DNA of 37,550 nt from Candidatus Zhuqueibacterota bacterium (GCA_016928775.1 JAFGKD010000005.1:1-37550); one strand, 5' to 3'. Counted from the stretch's first letter, positions 1 to 8,314 are shown. Notes: a model not told the origin generated them from the letters alone. Numbers and translations: made by a program.

Positions 1-1
1 C

Positions 2-580
2 TTGCAAGGTGAGGAAGGTATGTTCACCGGATTTACCGACAGGACGCGCAAGGACGAGATCATTTTTTTAGAGCCGAACGAGGAAGACTCGTTGATCATC
101 ACCTGGGATTTCCAGTTTGATGGCGTGGATGCTGACGATTCCACCAAGCGGAATCCGTTACCGGGTGACTATGTGGTGATCAAAATGCTCAAGCCGTTCA
201 TGGCGACGGACGTGTACGAATTCACCACGGCCGGCCAAACAGTTGATGCGACGACGATTGATCTGGATCGAATCAAGGTGGTGCCGAATCCCTATGTTGT
301 GGCGAATTCGTGGGAGCCGCTCAATCCCTATTCGAATGGTCGTGGGCCGCGCGAGCTGCATTTTATTCATCTGCCGGAAAAGTGTACGATTCGTATTTTT
401 AACATTCGCGGCCAACTGGTACGTGAATTGAATCATGAAGCGCCGGCACTCACAGATGGCACGGAAATTTGGGATATGCTGTCAAAAGATCAACTCGAAA
501 TTTCTTATGGCATTTATATTTACCATATTGACGCCGGCGAGTTGGGGCAAAAGACGGGAAAATTTGCGATTGTAAAGTAG
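2..580 (+). CDS. Secreted protein, C-terminal part with Por/T9SS-like sorting tail (5' truncated)
   Basis: The reading frame is open at the window edge, so only the last 192 residues are seen and the true start lies upstream. The final ~95 residues begin with the sequence VVPNPYVVAN and continue through an IRIFNIRGQLVREL strand pair to end in TGKFAIVK. This is the FlgD-like Ig fold that ends many large secreted proteins of Calditrichota, KSB1 and Ignavibacteria and resembles type IX secretion sorting domains. The upstream part shows no catalytic motif, so the function of the full protein is unknown. A well-placed AAGGA site for the next gene follows 20 bases after the stop, so the two may be co-transcribed. 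Confidence 0.7.
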   Translation: MQGEEGMFTGFTDRTRKDEIIFLEPNEEDSLIITWDFQFDGVDADDSTKRNPLPGDYVVIKMLKPFMATDVYEFTTAGQTVDATTIDLDRIKVVPNPYVVANSWEPLNPYSNGRGPRELHFIHLPEKCTIRIFNIRGQLVRELNHEAPALTDGTEIWDMLSKDQLEISYGIYIYHIDAGELGQKTGKFAIVK

Positions 581-600
581 AATACAAGAAGGATCACCCC

Positions 601-933
601 ATGCATATTATCATCAATATTTTCTTTCTGAGTGTGGCGGTTTTTGTTGTTGCCCAACTTTTGCGCGGGATCACTCTCAAATCCTATGGCACAGCGGTGG
701 TCGTGGCACTTGTTTATGCGTTTTTGAGCTGGCTGTTGGGTGGAATTTTGACCTTTCTGTCGCTACCATTTATTATCATCACCTTTGGCTTGTTTAAATT
801 TGTCATCAATGCCGTGTTGTTGTGGTTGACCGACGCCCTGATTCCCGATTTTAAAATTAAGGGCGTGGGGACGCTATTGGTCGCCGCTTTTTTAATCACC
901 ATCATTGATTATTTGTTACATCGACTGATATAA
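601..933 (+). CDS. Phage holin family 4 / YvlD-like small membrane protein
   Basis: This 110-residue protein is almost entirely hydrophobic, with four predicted membrane segments (about 2-22, 28-48, 52-78 and 85-108). The pattern of an N-terminal helix, a LKSYGTA loop, a central FLSLPFIIITFGLF segment and a DALIPDF loop before the last helix matches the PF04020 family (mycobacteriophage holin 4 / YvlD). Chromosomal members are common and rarely phage-linked, and their role is unknown. The start at 601 is supported by an AAGGA ribosome site eight bases upstream. There is no lysis gene or other phage gene nearby, so a lytic function is unlikely. Confidence 0.8.
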   Translation: MHIIINIFFLSVAVFVVAQLLRGITLKSYGTAVVVALVYAFLSWLLGGILTFLSLPFIIITFGLFKFVINAVLLWLTDALIPDFKIKGVGTLLVAAFLITIIDYLLHRLI

Positions 934-941
934 TCCGTGAA

Positions 942-1042
942 TTTAGAATAGAACGCAGATTGAACGGATGGGACGGATTTTAACGGATGAAGAAATCCGT
1001 TCCAATCCGTTCAATCCGCGTTCCATTATTTCAGCGATCACC
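942..1042. repeat. Dispersed palindromic repeat, family A, copy 1
   Basis: A near-perfect inverted repeat has a 30-base left arm (951-980) and a right arm (993-1023) around a 12-base loop. The arms are built from repeated GAACGGAT/ATCCGTTC units. A second copy lies at 17238-17347 and shares the flanking sequences TTTAGAATA on the left and CATTATTTCAGC plus ATCACCC on the right, which defines the element's edges beyond the palindrome. No open frame is present. It sits between two plus-strand genes and could fold in RNA, but there is no U tract to make it a standard terminator. Confidence 0.85.
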
Positions 1043-1224
1043 CCTTCATAAAAATTTCGTCATCCGGCTTGTTGTCTGAATGACACCTTGAAAATCAAAT
1101 ACCACCCGAGATTTTGCTTGATGCTTCAAAAGCTTCTTGGATTCACAGTAAAAGATAGCTAAATTTTATCGACGAAAAACAAACACTTGAAAAATCCTTA
1201 CGTTCAAAAAAAGGGCTACCATTC

Positions 1225-2229
1225 ATGTCAGAATTGAAGAAAAAAGACTCGAATTATTCAGCTTTTGGTCGCTGGGTCAACTATAGATCTGAAATAAAGT
1301 TGCTTGACTGTACGATACGGGACGGCGGTTTGATGAACAAGCATCTGTTTGGGGATGATGTCGTGAAAGCTGTCTATACGGCATGCGTTGATGGCGGTAT
1401 TGATTATATGGAGCTCGGTTATAAAGCATCGGAGAAGATTTTTTCACGCGACGATTTTGGCCCCTGGAAATTCTGCAGCGAAGATGATATTCGGCGAATC
1501 GTCGGGGAGAACGAGACAAAATTAAAACTGTCAGCCATGGCAGATACCGAGCGCACAGACTATCATAAAGATATTTTGCCGAAAGAGCAAAGCGTCCTGG
1601 ATATGATTCGTGTCGCGACGTATATACATCAAATCCCGTCTGCGCTCGGTATTGTGCAAGATGCGGCGCAAAAAGGTTATGAAACAACCCTGAACCTCAT
1701 GGCCGTCTCCACCGTGCCTGAAAAAGAATTGGACGAGGCCCTGGAGCTGGTGGCAGAATCGGATGTAAAATATATTTATCTTGTTGACAGTTTTGGTTCA
1801 CTCTACAGTGAGCAAATTCAGTATTTGATGGGCAAATATTTACGCTATGCCAATGCAAATAACAAGCAGATTGGCATGCATGCGCACAACAATCAGCAGC
1901 TTGCCTTTGCCAACACGATCGAAGCTCTCATCCTCGGCGCCAATATCCTGGATGGCAGCATGGCGGGTCTTGGCCGCGGTGCCGGAAATTGCCCAACCGA
2001 ATCGCTGCTCGGTTTTTTGCATAATCCAAAGTTTCGCCTGCGACCGGTCCTGAAATGTATACAGGAGCAAATTGAACCGATGCGCGAAAAGGTGGGCTGG
2101 GGTTTTGATATTCCGTACATGATCACCGGCGTTATGAATCGCCACCCGCGCGCTGCGATCGAATTCAATGAAACAGATGAGCGCGGCAATTACGTCAAGT
2201 TTTTTGACAAAATTGTTGATCTGGATTGA
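1225..2229 (+). CDS. HMGL-like aldolase (4-hydroxy-2-oxovalerate aldolase-type catalytic domain)
   Basis: The 334-residue protein is a TIM-barrel aldolase of the HMGL/DRE-TIM superfamily. The metal and substrate motif LDCTIRDGG covers residues 27-35, the second metal motif HAHNN is at 219-223, and the glycine-rich DGSMAGLGRGAGN at 243-255 matches the end of the barrel. Family members split 4-hydroxy-2-oxoacids to pyruvate and an aldehyde, or condense acyl-CoA with keto acids. The absence of a C-terminal regulatory domain and the short length favour a lyase of the hydroxy-oxovalerate aldolase type over isopropylmalate synthase. The true substrate cannot be read. The start has an AAGGG site nine bases upstream. 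No acetaldehyde dehydrogenase partner lies next to it, so it probably does not act in the aromatic meta-cleavage pathway. Confidence 0.8.
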   Translation: MSELKKKDSNYSAFGRWVNYRSEIKLLDCTIRDGGLMNKHLFGDDVVKAVYTACVDGGIDYMELGYKASEKIFSRDDFGPWKFCSEDDIRRIVGENETKLKLSAMADTERTDYHKDILPKEQSVLDMIRVATYIHQIPSALGIVQDAAQKGYETTLNLMAVSTVPEKELDEALELVAESDVKYIYLVDSFGSLYSEQIQYLMGKYLRYANANNKQIGMHAHNNQQLAFANTIEALILGANILDGSMAGLGRGAGNCPTESLLGFLHNPKFRLRPVLKCIQEQIEPMREKVGWGFDIPYMITGVMNRHPRAAIEFNETDERGNYVKFFDKIVDLD

Positions 2230-2238
2230 GTAAAAAAA

Positions 2239-2265
2239 GCCCGAAGAATTGTCTTCGGGCTTTAT
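2239..2265. terminator. Bidirectional Rho-independent terminator
   Basis: A perfect 9-bp stem (GCCCGAAGA with TCTTCGGGC, loop ATTG) has an A tract on its left and TTT on its right. It serves the plus-strand aldolase and the convergent minus-strand SRPBCC gene, whose stop codon is at 2267. Confidence 0.9.
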
Positions 2266-2266
2266 A

Positions 2267-3280
2267 TTATTTAATGAGATAAACGATTCTCGTGTGCCAT
2301 TTCTGTGGATCCGGTACCGATGCCGGATCAGTCAGATATTCTTCCAGCACAATATCCCTGGTGCTGATCTGGTTTGTCTGTATATAGTCCATCATGGCAT
2401 AATGGGCTAACTCGGTCTCTTCGTACGGACCGTAAAAATCGATAGAGAGCGCATTTGACGCTGGTACGGTGACCATCTGGACTTGATCAGTGATCACGGG
2501 TCTGCTGGCAGGAATACCGGCCGCCATATCAGCGATACCTTTTTCCTCCTCCCAGGAGAAAAATATGGCGCTCGGTGCGCCGATCATGCTGGCACCCTTT
2601 GCTTCCATTGCTTGACTAATTTTTGCAAATGAGGATTCAAAAAATGACTTCATCTCGCTCATCCTGACCTCTTTGCGGATTCCGGCAAAAGAGGTCGAGC
2701 GGTAAGTCATTTTTTTGACTTTAAGATTTGCCATTTTAGCGGCTTTCGCTTCAACTGTATCTTTGAGAAGCTCCAGGCCGCGCTCAAAATCCGGGCCAAT
2801 CATTTTATCCATCGGCATAAAAAGCAGCATGATGTTCCACGGGATTGGGTATTTGCCATAAAAACCCCACGAGGCTTTTGTGCTGTCGCCGGCATCCGCG
2901 ACGCGCATGTAACCGTCAGAATGGCTCTTCCAGGGCGTTTTGAAAAACAGATGAAAAGTCATCTCTTCGTTCGCTTTGACACCGGTATTGGTCATTTCTC
3001 CGGTGCCGGTTTTCTTGGGATCGCCTTCCCAGATATATTTGGCCCCCTCTTGACCATCAACACCTTCAACGGTGAATGTCATGGTCGAGTCCCGCTCGGC
3101 CCACGGCGACCAGCTGCCAAAGTTGCTCCACAATTGCATATAACGAAATACCAGATGTTTGGGCGCATGAATAACCATGTTGCGCTCCACCTGGTAGCTT
3201 TTGGGTGCAATGAGCGCCAAAACAACGACGATCAGCAGCACTAAAATAACGACAACACCAATGACTTTTAGAATTTTCAT
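2267..3280 (-). CDS. Membrane-anchored SRPBCC domain fused to GyrI-like effector-binding domain
   Basis: The 337-residue protein begins with one transmembrane helix (about residues 3-25). It is followed by an SRPBCC/START-like lipid- or ligand-binding fold (about 30-185, with the typical IHAPKHLVFRYM first helix and NFGSWSPW segment). A GyrI-like/AraC effector-binding domain closes the protein (about 195-337). Both folds bind hydrophobic small molecules. No DNA-binding domain is present, so a sensor, carrier or detoxifying role at the membrane is more likely than transcription control. The ATG at 3280 is preferred over an in-frame GTG at 3292 because GGAGAAAG lies just upstream of it. It converges on the aldolase across a shared terminator. 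Confidence 0.75.
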   Translation of the reverse strand: MKILKVIGVVVILVLLIVVVLALIAPKSYQVERNMVIHAPKHLVFRYMQLWSNFGSWSPWAERDSTMTFTVEGVDGQEGAKYIWEGDPKKTGTGEMTNTGVKANEEMTFHLFFKTPWKSHSDGYMRVADAGDSTKASWGFYGKYPIPWNIMLLFMPMDKMIGPDFERGLELLKDTVEAKAAKMANLKVKKMTYRSTSFAGIRKEVRMSEMKSFFESSFAKISQAMEAKGASMIGAPSAIFFSWEEEKGIADMAAGIPASRPVITDQVQMVTVPASNALSIDFYGPYEETELAHYAMMDYIQTNQISTRDIVLEEYLTDPASVPDPQKWHTRIVYLIK

Positions 3281-3419
3281 GGCTTTCTCCACTACATTAT
3301 CGGTTAATGTTTTAATAGCTGTATAACTTTGTCGAGGAGAGAAAAATTTCGCGATAAAGGAGATTTTTTATGGGTTGCTCCGGGAATTGATTACTTTTAG
3401 CCACCGAAAGATGCCTTAT

Positions 3420-3578
3420 GGCCTTTGGCCGCAGCCAAATTACAAGCCACTGATGCACACGGATGAACACGGATTTTTTGGCTTTGCTTCGAGAAAGCTT
3501 TGTGACTGCAGGTTAAGAAAGACTAAAATGAATGATATGATCCGTGTTTCATCCGTGAAAATCCGTGGCTTATAAATT
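3420..3578. repeat. Dispersed repeat, family B, copy 1
   Basis: The element starts with GGCCTTTGGCCGCAGCCAAA, continues with ACACGGATGAACACGGATTT and ends with ATCCGTGTTTCATCCGTG and CCGTGGCTTATAAA. The ends are inverted copies of ATCCGTG-type units, so it can fold on itself. It matches 8441-8586 in the same orientation over nearly its full length, with a few substitutions and a 9-base length difference near the left end. A 66-codon frame inside it is not a gene. It fills most of the gap between 3281 and 3609. Confidence 0.9.
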
Positions 3579-3609
3579 GTGCAAAGGGAACGCTGCTCAG
3601 CATTCTTTT

Positions 3610-3993
3610 TCAATCAAGCTCCTCACTGCTGCGCGTGGAGAAGCCAAAATTTTTCAGGTCAATGTCCTCAATCAACGCTTTGGCATCCTCGAGACGATTT
3701 TTTTCAACATGAATGATTGCGCCTAAGCCCATGCCATGCGGAAGCATGCCACGATTTTCCCCTTGAACCCAATAGAGAATATTTTCACTGTCCAGGATGG
3801 ATTTAATAAAAGCCAGGTCTGCTTGATTGATCGACGACATCAGCGGCGCCCATTCAATCGGCTCACCCGGCATGTTGGGCTGCTCTACTTCGGGCAAAGA
3901 CCAGACGAGCGGTACATGGCAATCCGCGCATTCGGTTATGCCGTCAACATACTCTGCTTTGCATTCAGGACAAAACACGGCAATTTTCCTCAT
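3610..3993 (-). CDS. Zinc-ribbon and DUF2007-like protein
   Basis: The 127-residue protein has an N-terminal zinc ribbon with cysteines at 8, 11, 22 and 25 (CPEC and CADC knuckles). It is followed by a DUF2007-type alpha/beta fold (about 50-118). The DUF2007 pattern is recognisable in the segment on residue changes across two forms (LAFIKSILDSENI) and in the IHVEKNRLEDAKALI helix. DUF2007 proteins are called putative signal-transducing proteins, but no biochemical role is established. It is the last gene of the bd-like cytochrome run. No clear ribosome site precedes its ATG. A strong hairpin at 4000-4027 immediately upstream may lower its expression or protect the upstream message. Confidence 0.7.
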   Translation of the reverse strand: MRKIAVFCPECKAEYVDGITECADCHVPLVWSLPEVEQPNMPGEPIEWAPLMSSINQADLAFIKSILDSENILYWVQGENRGMLPHGMGLGAIIHVEKNRLEDAKALIEDIDLKNFGFSTRSSEELD

Positions 3994-3999
3994 TTTGAA

Positions 4000-4027
4000 A
4001 TCGCCCGGCGCTGATTTGCCGGGCGAT
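4000..4027 (-). terminator. Intercistronic GC-rich hairpin without a clear U tract
   Basis: A perfect 10-bp stem pairs ATCGCCCGGC with GCCGGGCGAT around an 8-base loop. It lies between the multihaem cytochrome gene and the zinc-ribbon gene, six bases before the latter's start. Only TTTC follows on the minus strand, so it is a weak terminator or an mRNA-processing/attenuation hairpin. Confidence 0.6.
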
Positions 4028-4048
4028 CGTTTCCAGATTATTATGCTG

Positions 4049-6706
4049 CTACATTTTTATTTTTTCATTCCTCACCGGACGCTCCATGTTCAGATGATGA
4101 ATCGAATCCTGTTTTTTCTGTTTATGGCACACCTCGCATGAAAAGTTTGCGCCGATGGGGTAAGGCATGTTGCTATATTGCATGGGCTGGATATTATCGC
4201 GATGTACGCTGATACCGTTTATCGCCGGATAGATCGCATGCGTCGCGCCATGGCAGGCTTGACAGCGAATACTGCCTTCAACGCCGGTGCGCATTCGATA
4301 CAACTCCTCCGGGCCGGCTGTCCAAACGTTGTATGCCGAAGGATTCGGCGTTGGTGCGCCAAAATCAACGTGACACGTGAGGCAATCCGGCTCGTTCAGC
4401 CAGGGTGTGCGTGGATTCACTTCTGCAGCCGAGGCGACCTGAGTTGGTTTTAAATTGTTCATCAAGCGGGCAGCGCTCTTTTTCTCTTCTTGTCCGCGCA
4501 GCAACCCGAGTGCATGCTCTTGCATACTGCCGTGGCAATGGGTGCATTCCAGGCCGATGGTGGCGTGCAAGCTGCGCAGACAACGCGTACTGCCGTTACG
4601 ATTGGCGGGATGGCACATGGCGCATGCATCGCCGCCATCGACATACATATAATTGGCATGCCAGCCATGGATCGCTGCCGACAGATTCAGATGCGCCGGT
4701 TTCCCGGCTGCACCGACCGCCGGATCGGCATGGCAGCTCTGACACAGTTGCGGCTGTCCCTTGAGCGCTTTATCGTACAGATTTGTGTTGCTCAGTCGAT
4801 CATGCGCCTTCAAGATGTTGACCGCTGTTACGTCTGAAACACCGGCAGCACCTTGCCATGCCCATTCGCCGCCGTGACAATTGCGACAGCCCATTTCTGT
4901 AGACGTTGGTGCCACCACTCGGGTTGAGGCGAGGACCACACCTGTTTTCGCATCTTTGGCTTCAACGGTGAACAGGGGATAGGGATTGTACGGGCCATCA
5001 TCCGGGTATGGCATAACCGGGATCATTTTCGCGTGAAAGCTGATACCGTTTTCATCGAGATCAAAGGAGCCGGTCACTTTTTTGCCGGCAAGACCGATGT
5101 TTTTTCCCAGCTCGACGCCAAAATTCTGTTGTGCGTATGTCCAAAATTCCGAGTGCGCCGCCGGATTTTCAAAACCGGTTTCCACCACGTAGGACATCTC
5201 GATGCCGTCAGTGATCATTTCCGGCAGCGCGCCACGCTTGATCAGTTGCGCTTCAAGCGTATTGGCCGGAGGCAAAATAACGAACCATCTGTCGCAGTCC
5301 GAGATGCAGTGCATGCCCAGATCGTTCCACACGAACAGCACATACGCATCGGTTTTGCTGTCAAAATCGGGGATATCCGTTTGTAAAAGTGCGGGCGGAT
5401 TATAGGGCTCGGGTTTCTCCTGTATCGCTGTGTTATTGATCTCTGTGGTGATAAAAGCCGCTAACGTCGCCATTTCAGCCCTTGTCCCGACAAACGGCGG
5501 CATATAACCTTGTACTGTGCCCTGGCCGAAGAGCTGTGCCATCACGCCCATGTAGGGAAACATCTCCATTTTGGGAGCAATGTCATTGCGGATGCCCTCG
5601 ATGGTGTGGCAGCTCAGACACTGCACATTGAACAGCTCTCTGCCGGCGGCGATTTTATCGTGGAGGTCGCGCACTGACGTCCACTTTGCCACTGGTAAAA
5701 CGCCGGATTTATTGAGGGACTCGACATCCTTTTTGAAAATCGAGGTGCTGTACATAAATTGCCCCAAAACATACGGTTTGCGCGCGACCTCACGGGTGTA
5801 TTCAAAACCGCCCATCCAGCCGAGTCCGACGACAAGCAGAATAATGGTGAGTAGCACCTGCACAATTCGTCCCACTTTGAGACTCATAAAAACACCGGCA
5901 CAAAAAATGACAACGGTTGCTGCCAACATGATATTGACTGCTGCCATGGTTTGCGGATTGGCGGCAAATGATACGCTGCGCACCTCCGCCGGCAGCGAGA
6001 AATAATACCAGATGCCAAAGACAACCATAAAGGGTATGGACAACAACAGCCACCTGGAGCAATACCTGATGAGCGTGCTGCGGAAATTTTTGTCTTTTTC
6101 AAACACTGCTGTGACATAGCCAAACAAACCGGCGATCATGCCCATGACCGCTGTTCTAAAAAAGAGCTGGGAAAAATAGGTCGGATTGATAAAGCCGTGC
6201 CAAAAGTTGCCGGTTTCAAGCCACTTGCCGGGCGTCAGCATAAAAGCCAAAATGCCGTTGATGACCGCCAGGCTCAACCAGGCAAAAAGAAAATAAAAGA
6301 ATGCGAGCGTGTGTCTCCCTTTGGCGTCCAGTTTATCGAAATTATAATGATAGAGGAGGAGCGCGGCAATTTCTCCGACAAAAAACACCCATTCGATCGC
6401 CCAGCCAAAGACAAAAGAGTGGATGAGGCTGGATGTTGCTGCCGGATTCACCAGCGCGATGATGAACCAGATGCCAACCCCGCTGACGCCCCCAAATACC
6501 ATGGTGATGAGCAAAAAGAACCAGGTGTGTTTTTTGACATAATTGAGGAGCGCTGGATTGTTGTCGCGCGTGGCTTTCAGGTCCGTAAGCCAGATGAACG
6601 CGCCACCACCAACGGCCAGATGCGAAATGTAAACATGCAGGATAGCGATGAGAGCGATCAAACTGCCGCCGCCAATCGTCGGTAATTCCCAAATCGGATA
6701 GTTCAT
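4049..6706 (-). CDS. CydA-like membrane subunit fused to an octahaem c-type cytochrome
   Basis: The 885-residue protein starts with about nine membrane helices (residues 10-295) that read as cytochrome bd subunit I. His24 with Gly33 matches the E. coli CydA His19/Gly28 segment. The acidic pair Glu105/Glu112 matches Glu99/Glu107, and ARKPYVLGQ (308-316) matches the conserved GRQPWAIGE. The position of CydA His186, a haem b558 ligand, is Arg184, and there is no long quinol loop. A monohaem cytochrome c domain follows (CLSCH at 363-367, likely Met402 ligand). Seven more CxxCH sites follow at 607, 655, 695, 721, 775, 815 and 857. A NDLGMHC segment at 461-467 is typical of multihaem proteins in this class. 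By topology the haem domain is periplasmic. The gene overlaps the upstream CydA-like gene by 4 bases. I infer a membrane electron carrier linking quinone or oxygen chemistry to periplasmic cytochromes; direction and acceptor are unknown. Confidence 0.8.
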   Translation of the reverse strand: MNYPIWELPTIGGGSLIALIAILHVYISHLAVGGGAFIWLTDLKATRDNNPALLNYVKKHTWFFLLITMVFGGVSGVGIWFIIALVNPAATSSLIHSFVFGWAIEWVFFVGEIAALLLYHYNFDKLDAKGRHTLAFFYFLFAWLSLAVINGILAFMLTPGKWLETGNFWHGFINPTYFSQLFFRTAVMGMIAGLFGYVTAVFEKDKNFRSTLIRYCSRWLLLSIPFMVVFGIWYYFSLPAEVRSVSFAANPQTMAAVNIMLAATVVIFCAGVFMSLKVGRIVQVLLTIILLVVGLGWMGGFEYTREVARKPYVLGQFMYSTSIFKKDVESLNKSGVLPVAKWTSVRDLHDKIAAGRELFNVQCLSCHTIEGIRNDIAPKMEMFPYMGVMAQLFGQGTVQGYMPPFVGTRAEMATLAAFITTEINNTAIQEKPEPYNPPALLQTDIPDFDSKTDAYVLFVWNDLGMHCISDCDRWFVILPPANTLEAQLIKRGALPEMITDGIEMSYVVETGFENPAAHSEFWTYAQQNFGVELGKNIGLAGKKVTGSFDLDENGISFHAKMIPVMPYPDDGPYNPYPLFTVEAKDAKTGVVLASTRVVAPTSTEMGCRNCHGGEWAWQGAAGVSDVTAVNILKAHDRLSNTNLYDKALKGQPQLCQSCHADPAVGAAGKPAHLNLSAAIHGWHANYMYVDGGDACAMCHPANRNGSTRCLRSLHATIGLECTHCHGSMQEHALGLLRGQEEKKSAARLMNNLKPTQVASAAEVNPRTPWLNEPDCLTCHVDFGAPTPNPSAYNVWTAGPEELYRMRTGVEGSIRCQACHGATHAIYPAINGISVHRDNIQPMQYSNMPYPIGANFSCEVCHKQKKQDSIHHLNMERPVRNEKIKM

Positions 6707-7779
6707 GATGCCGCCCTCCCCTGGTTTGCTTTTGTGACAATTTTAATCATATAGTAAACAGCTCCGAGTCCAATCAGCAGGATGAGGAGAAACAGCGCCA
6801 ACACACCGTACTGCGGGCTGAGCTCCAGGGATTGAAAAGAGAAATGTTCCTTGAGATAAAGCGAGCGCAGGTTTGCGCGGTTGATGACCATGAGAAAAAC
6901 GATGGCAAGCAGATGGTACAGTGTGGCCTTGAGTTTGCCTTTAAAGGCCATAAAGATCGCCCCGAGCGCTAACAGGATACCTAATGCCAGGATAATCGTG
7001 TGGATGAGATTGCCGCCCATAAAAGACATCATGATGTCTTTGGGTAAAGAAAGCAAAAACCAGAGTCCGATGAGCACCTGCAGGCAGGTCGCCCAGGCGT
7101 AGATGTGCAGTCCGGTTACAATTTTCAAGCCAGTGCTTGCAATTCCCTTTTTCGCACGATGCGCCTGCACGAGCGCCAGGAATACTCCGCTCACTGCGAC
7201 TGAAGCGACGAGAAAGTGCACGTAGCGCGGCCAAAAGATCGGATCCGAGGTATTCAGCACAGTACCGCCGCGGTTGGCGAAATAGGCGGTCCATTTCTCC
7301 GGCATCAACATCAACGTCATATTGTTGACATAAACAAAACCGATGTACAACAGAATGGCCGTTGAAACGGACAAGGCGACAATCGATATCGTCGGTGAGG
7401 TGCTGCGAATATGCAGGTAGCCGGCGTAATAGGCGAGAATGAGCAGCGGTATGACCAAAATCCAATATACGGCCATGAGTACAGAACTCGTGTACATAAA
7501 ATGGCCGTACAGCACTTGCAAAAACAGCAGTGCCGCCACGCCGAGATTGATGCCGAATGCGAACAGGGCCATTGTTTTTACAGCGGTGTTTTGCGCCAGT
7601 ACGACCGGCGTTTCGGCTTTTTTTCTGACTAATCGGCCAACGAGCATGATGATACTGCTACCCAGCAGCGTGTTGATCACCAGAATGTGCAGCGCAAACA
7701 TCACAATGCCCAGCAACCAGAAAAGCCACGCCGGCGCCGGGATTGCATCGGGAGTTGGGACGAGGGAAGTGGGATTCAT
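6703..7779 (-). CDS. Second CydA-like membrane subunit of a bd-type oxidoreductase
   Basis: The 358-residue protein is an integral membrane protein with about nine helices and no CxxCH site. His31 followed nine residues later by Gly40 matches the CydA His19 segment. RYVHFLVASVAVSG places His188 at the position of CydA His186, a haem b558 ligand. The helix that would carry the CydA acidic pair Glu99/Glu107 has no acidic residue. It therefore complements the neighbouring subunit, which keeps the acids but lacks this histidine. I read it as a CydA-prime-type paralogue forming a heterodimer with the haem-fused subunit, in place of CydB. GAGGAA lies seven bases before the ATG. The stop codon overlaps the next start (6703-6706), so translation is coupled. 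Confidence 0.65.
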   Translation of the reverse strand: MNPTSLVPTPDAIPAPAWLFWLLGIVMFALHILVINTLLGSSIIMLVGRLVRKKAETPVVLAQNTAVKTMALFAFGINLGVAALLFLQVLYGHFMYTSSVLMAVYWILVIPLLILAYYAGYLHIRSTSPTISIVALSVSTAILLYIGFVYVNNMTLMLMPEKWTAYFANRGGTVLNTSDPIFWPRYVHFLVASVAVSGVFLALVQAHRAKKGIASTGLKIVTGLHIYAWATCLQVLIGLWFLLSLPKDIMMSFMGGNLIHTIILALGILLALGAIFMAFKGKLKATLYHLLAIVFLMVINRANLRSLYLKEHFSFQSLELSPQYGVLALFLLILLIGLGAVYYMIKIVTKANQGRAAS

Positions 7780-7855
7780 AAGATGTTCCTCTGCTGATGA
7801 ACGATTCTGATTTGGACAAGATGCTCAAATATGAGCTGGACATGCAAGAGATTGC

Positions 7856-8314
7856 TTAAATGTTTTGCTGATCCAAGCTACCTGTCTGTTTGTTTTTGCG
7901 GAGCGAAATGATTGAAAAAACGAAAATCAAAATCAGTGCCGCCAGGATACCCGACTCTATCATATGATGATCAAATTTTTCCGGCACGTAGGCACCTTCA
8001 ACACTAATGACTAAAATACGTCGTATTGCTGCAATGAGGCCGACAATAAGAAAAGGTTCGGCGCACAGTGCGTGCGATTTGAGAGAAACTCGAACCGTAT
8101 AGAAAATTTCAATGATCATCAGCGTGAGCAGCATGCGATCCAGAACATGCAGTGCTGCTCGCACGTGATCGCTCTCGCCAATGTAATGGATGATGCCGGA
8201 TATCGAATAATAGAGCAGCAAGATGGCCGTGAGGAACAACAAAAGACCAATGGCGATATAAATGACATCTTCGCCGTATTTGAACACCTGATCAATGCGA
8301 TCGCGAAAAGTCAT
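7856..8314 (-). CDS. PsiE-like membrane protein
   Basis: The 152-residue protein has four predicted membrane helices (about 18-42, 58-78, 86-106 and 120-145). The conserved segment EPFLIVGLIAAIRRILVIS and the preceding helix with LDRMLLTLMIIEIFYTV are the signature of the PsiE family (PF06146), named for the phosphate-starvation-inducible protein of E. coli. The function is unknown even there. It lies 76 bases upstream of the first bd-like subunit on the same strand and may be the first gene of that transcript. I did not find a convincing promoter ahead of it. Confidence 0.8.
   Translation of the reverse strand: MTFRDRIDQVFKYGEDVIYIAIGLLLFLTAILLLYYSISGIIHYIGESDHVRAALHVLDRMLLTLMIIEIFYTVRVSLKSHALCAEPFLIVGLIAAIRRILVISVEGAYVPEKFDHHMIESGILAALILIFVFSIISLRKNKQTGSLDQQNI

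Noticed and set aside
601..933. Prophage remnant suggested by the holin-type gene
   Set aside because: No endolysin, structural, integrase or att-like sequences nearby. The family is mostly chromosomal with unknown function.
942..1042. CRISPR-like array suggested by repeated ATCCGTTC units
   Set aside because: The units are only 8-10 bases, arranged as a palindrome without spacers, and no cas genes are present.
3375..3575. A 66-codon frame inside family B repeat copy 1, and a similar one at 8339-8527
   Set aside because: Both are made of repeat sequence, and the translated frames are not conserved between the copies.
6197..6685. A 162-codon plus-strand open frame
   Set aside because: It is antisense to the membrane part of the cytochrome fusion; no motif and no ribosome site.
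4049..7779. A standard CydAB quinol oxidase
   Set aside because: There is no CydB, no quinol loop, and ligand positions are divided between two CydA-like proteins with c-type haems attached.
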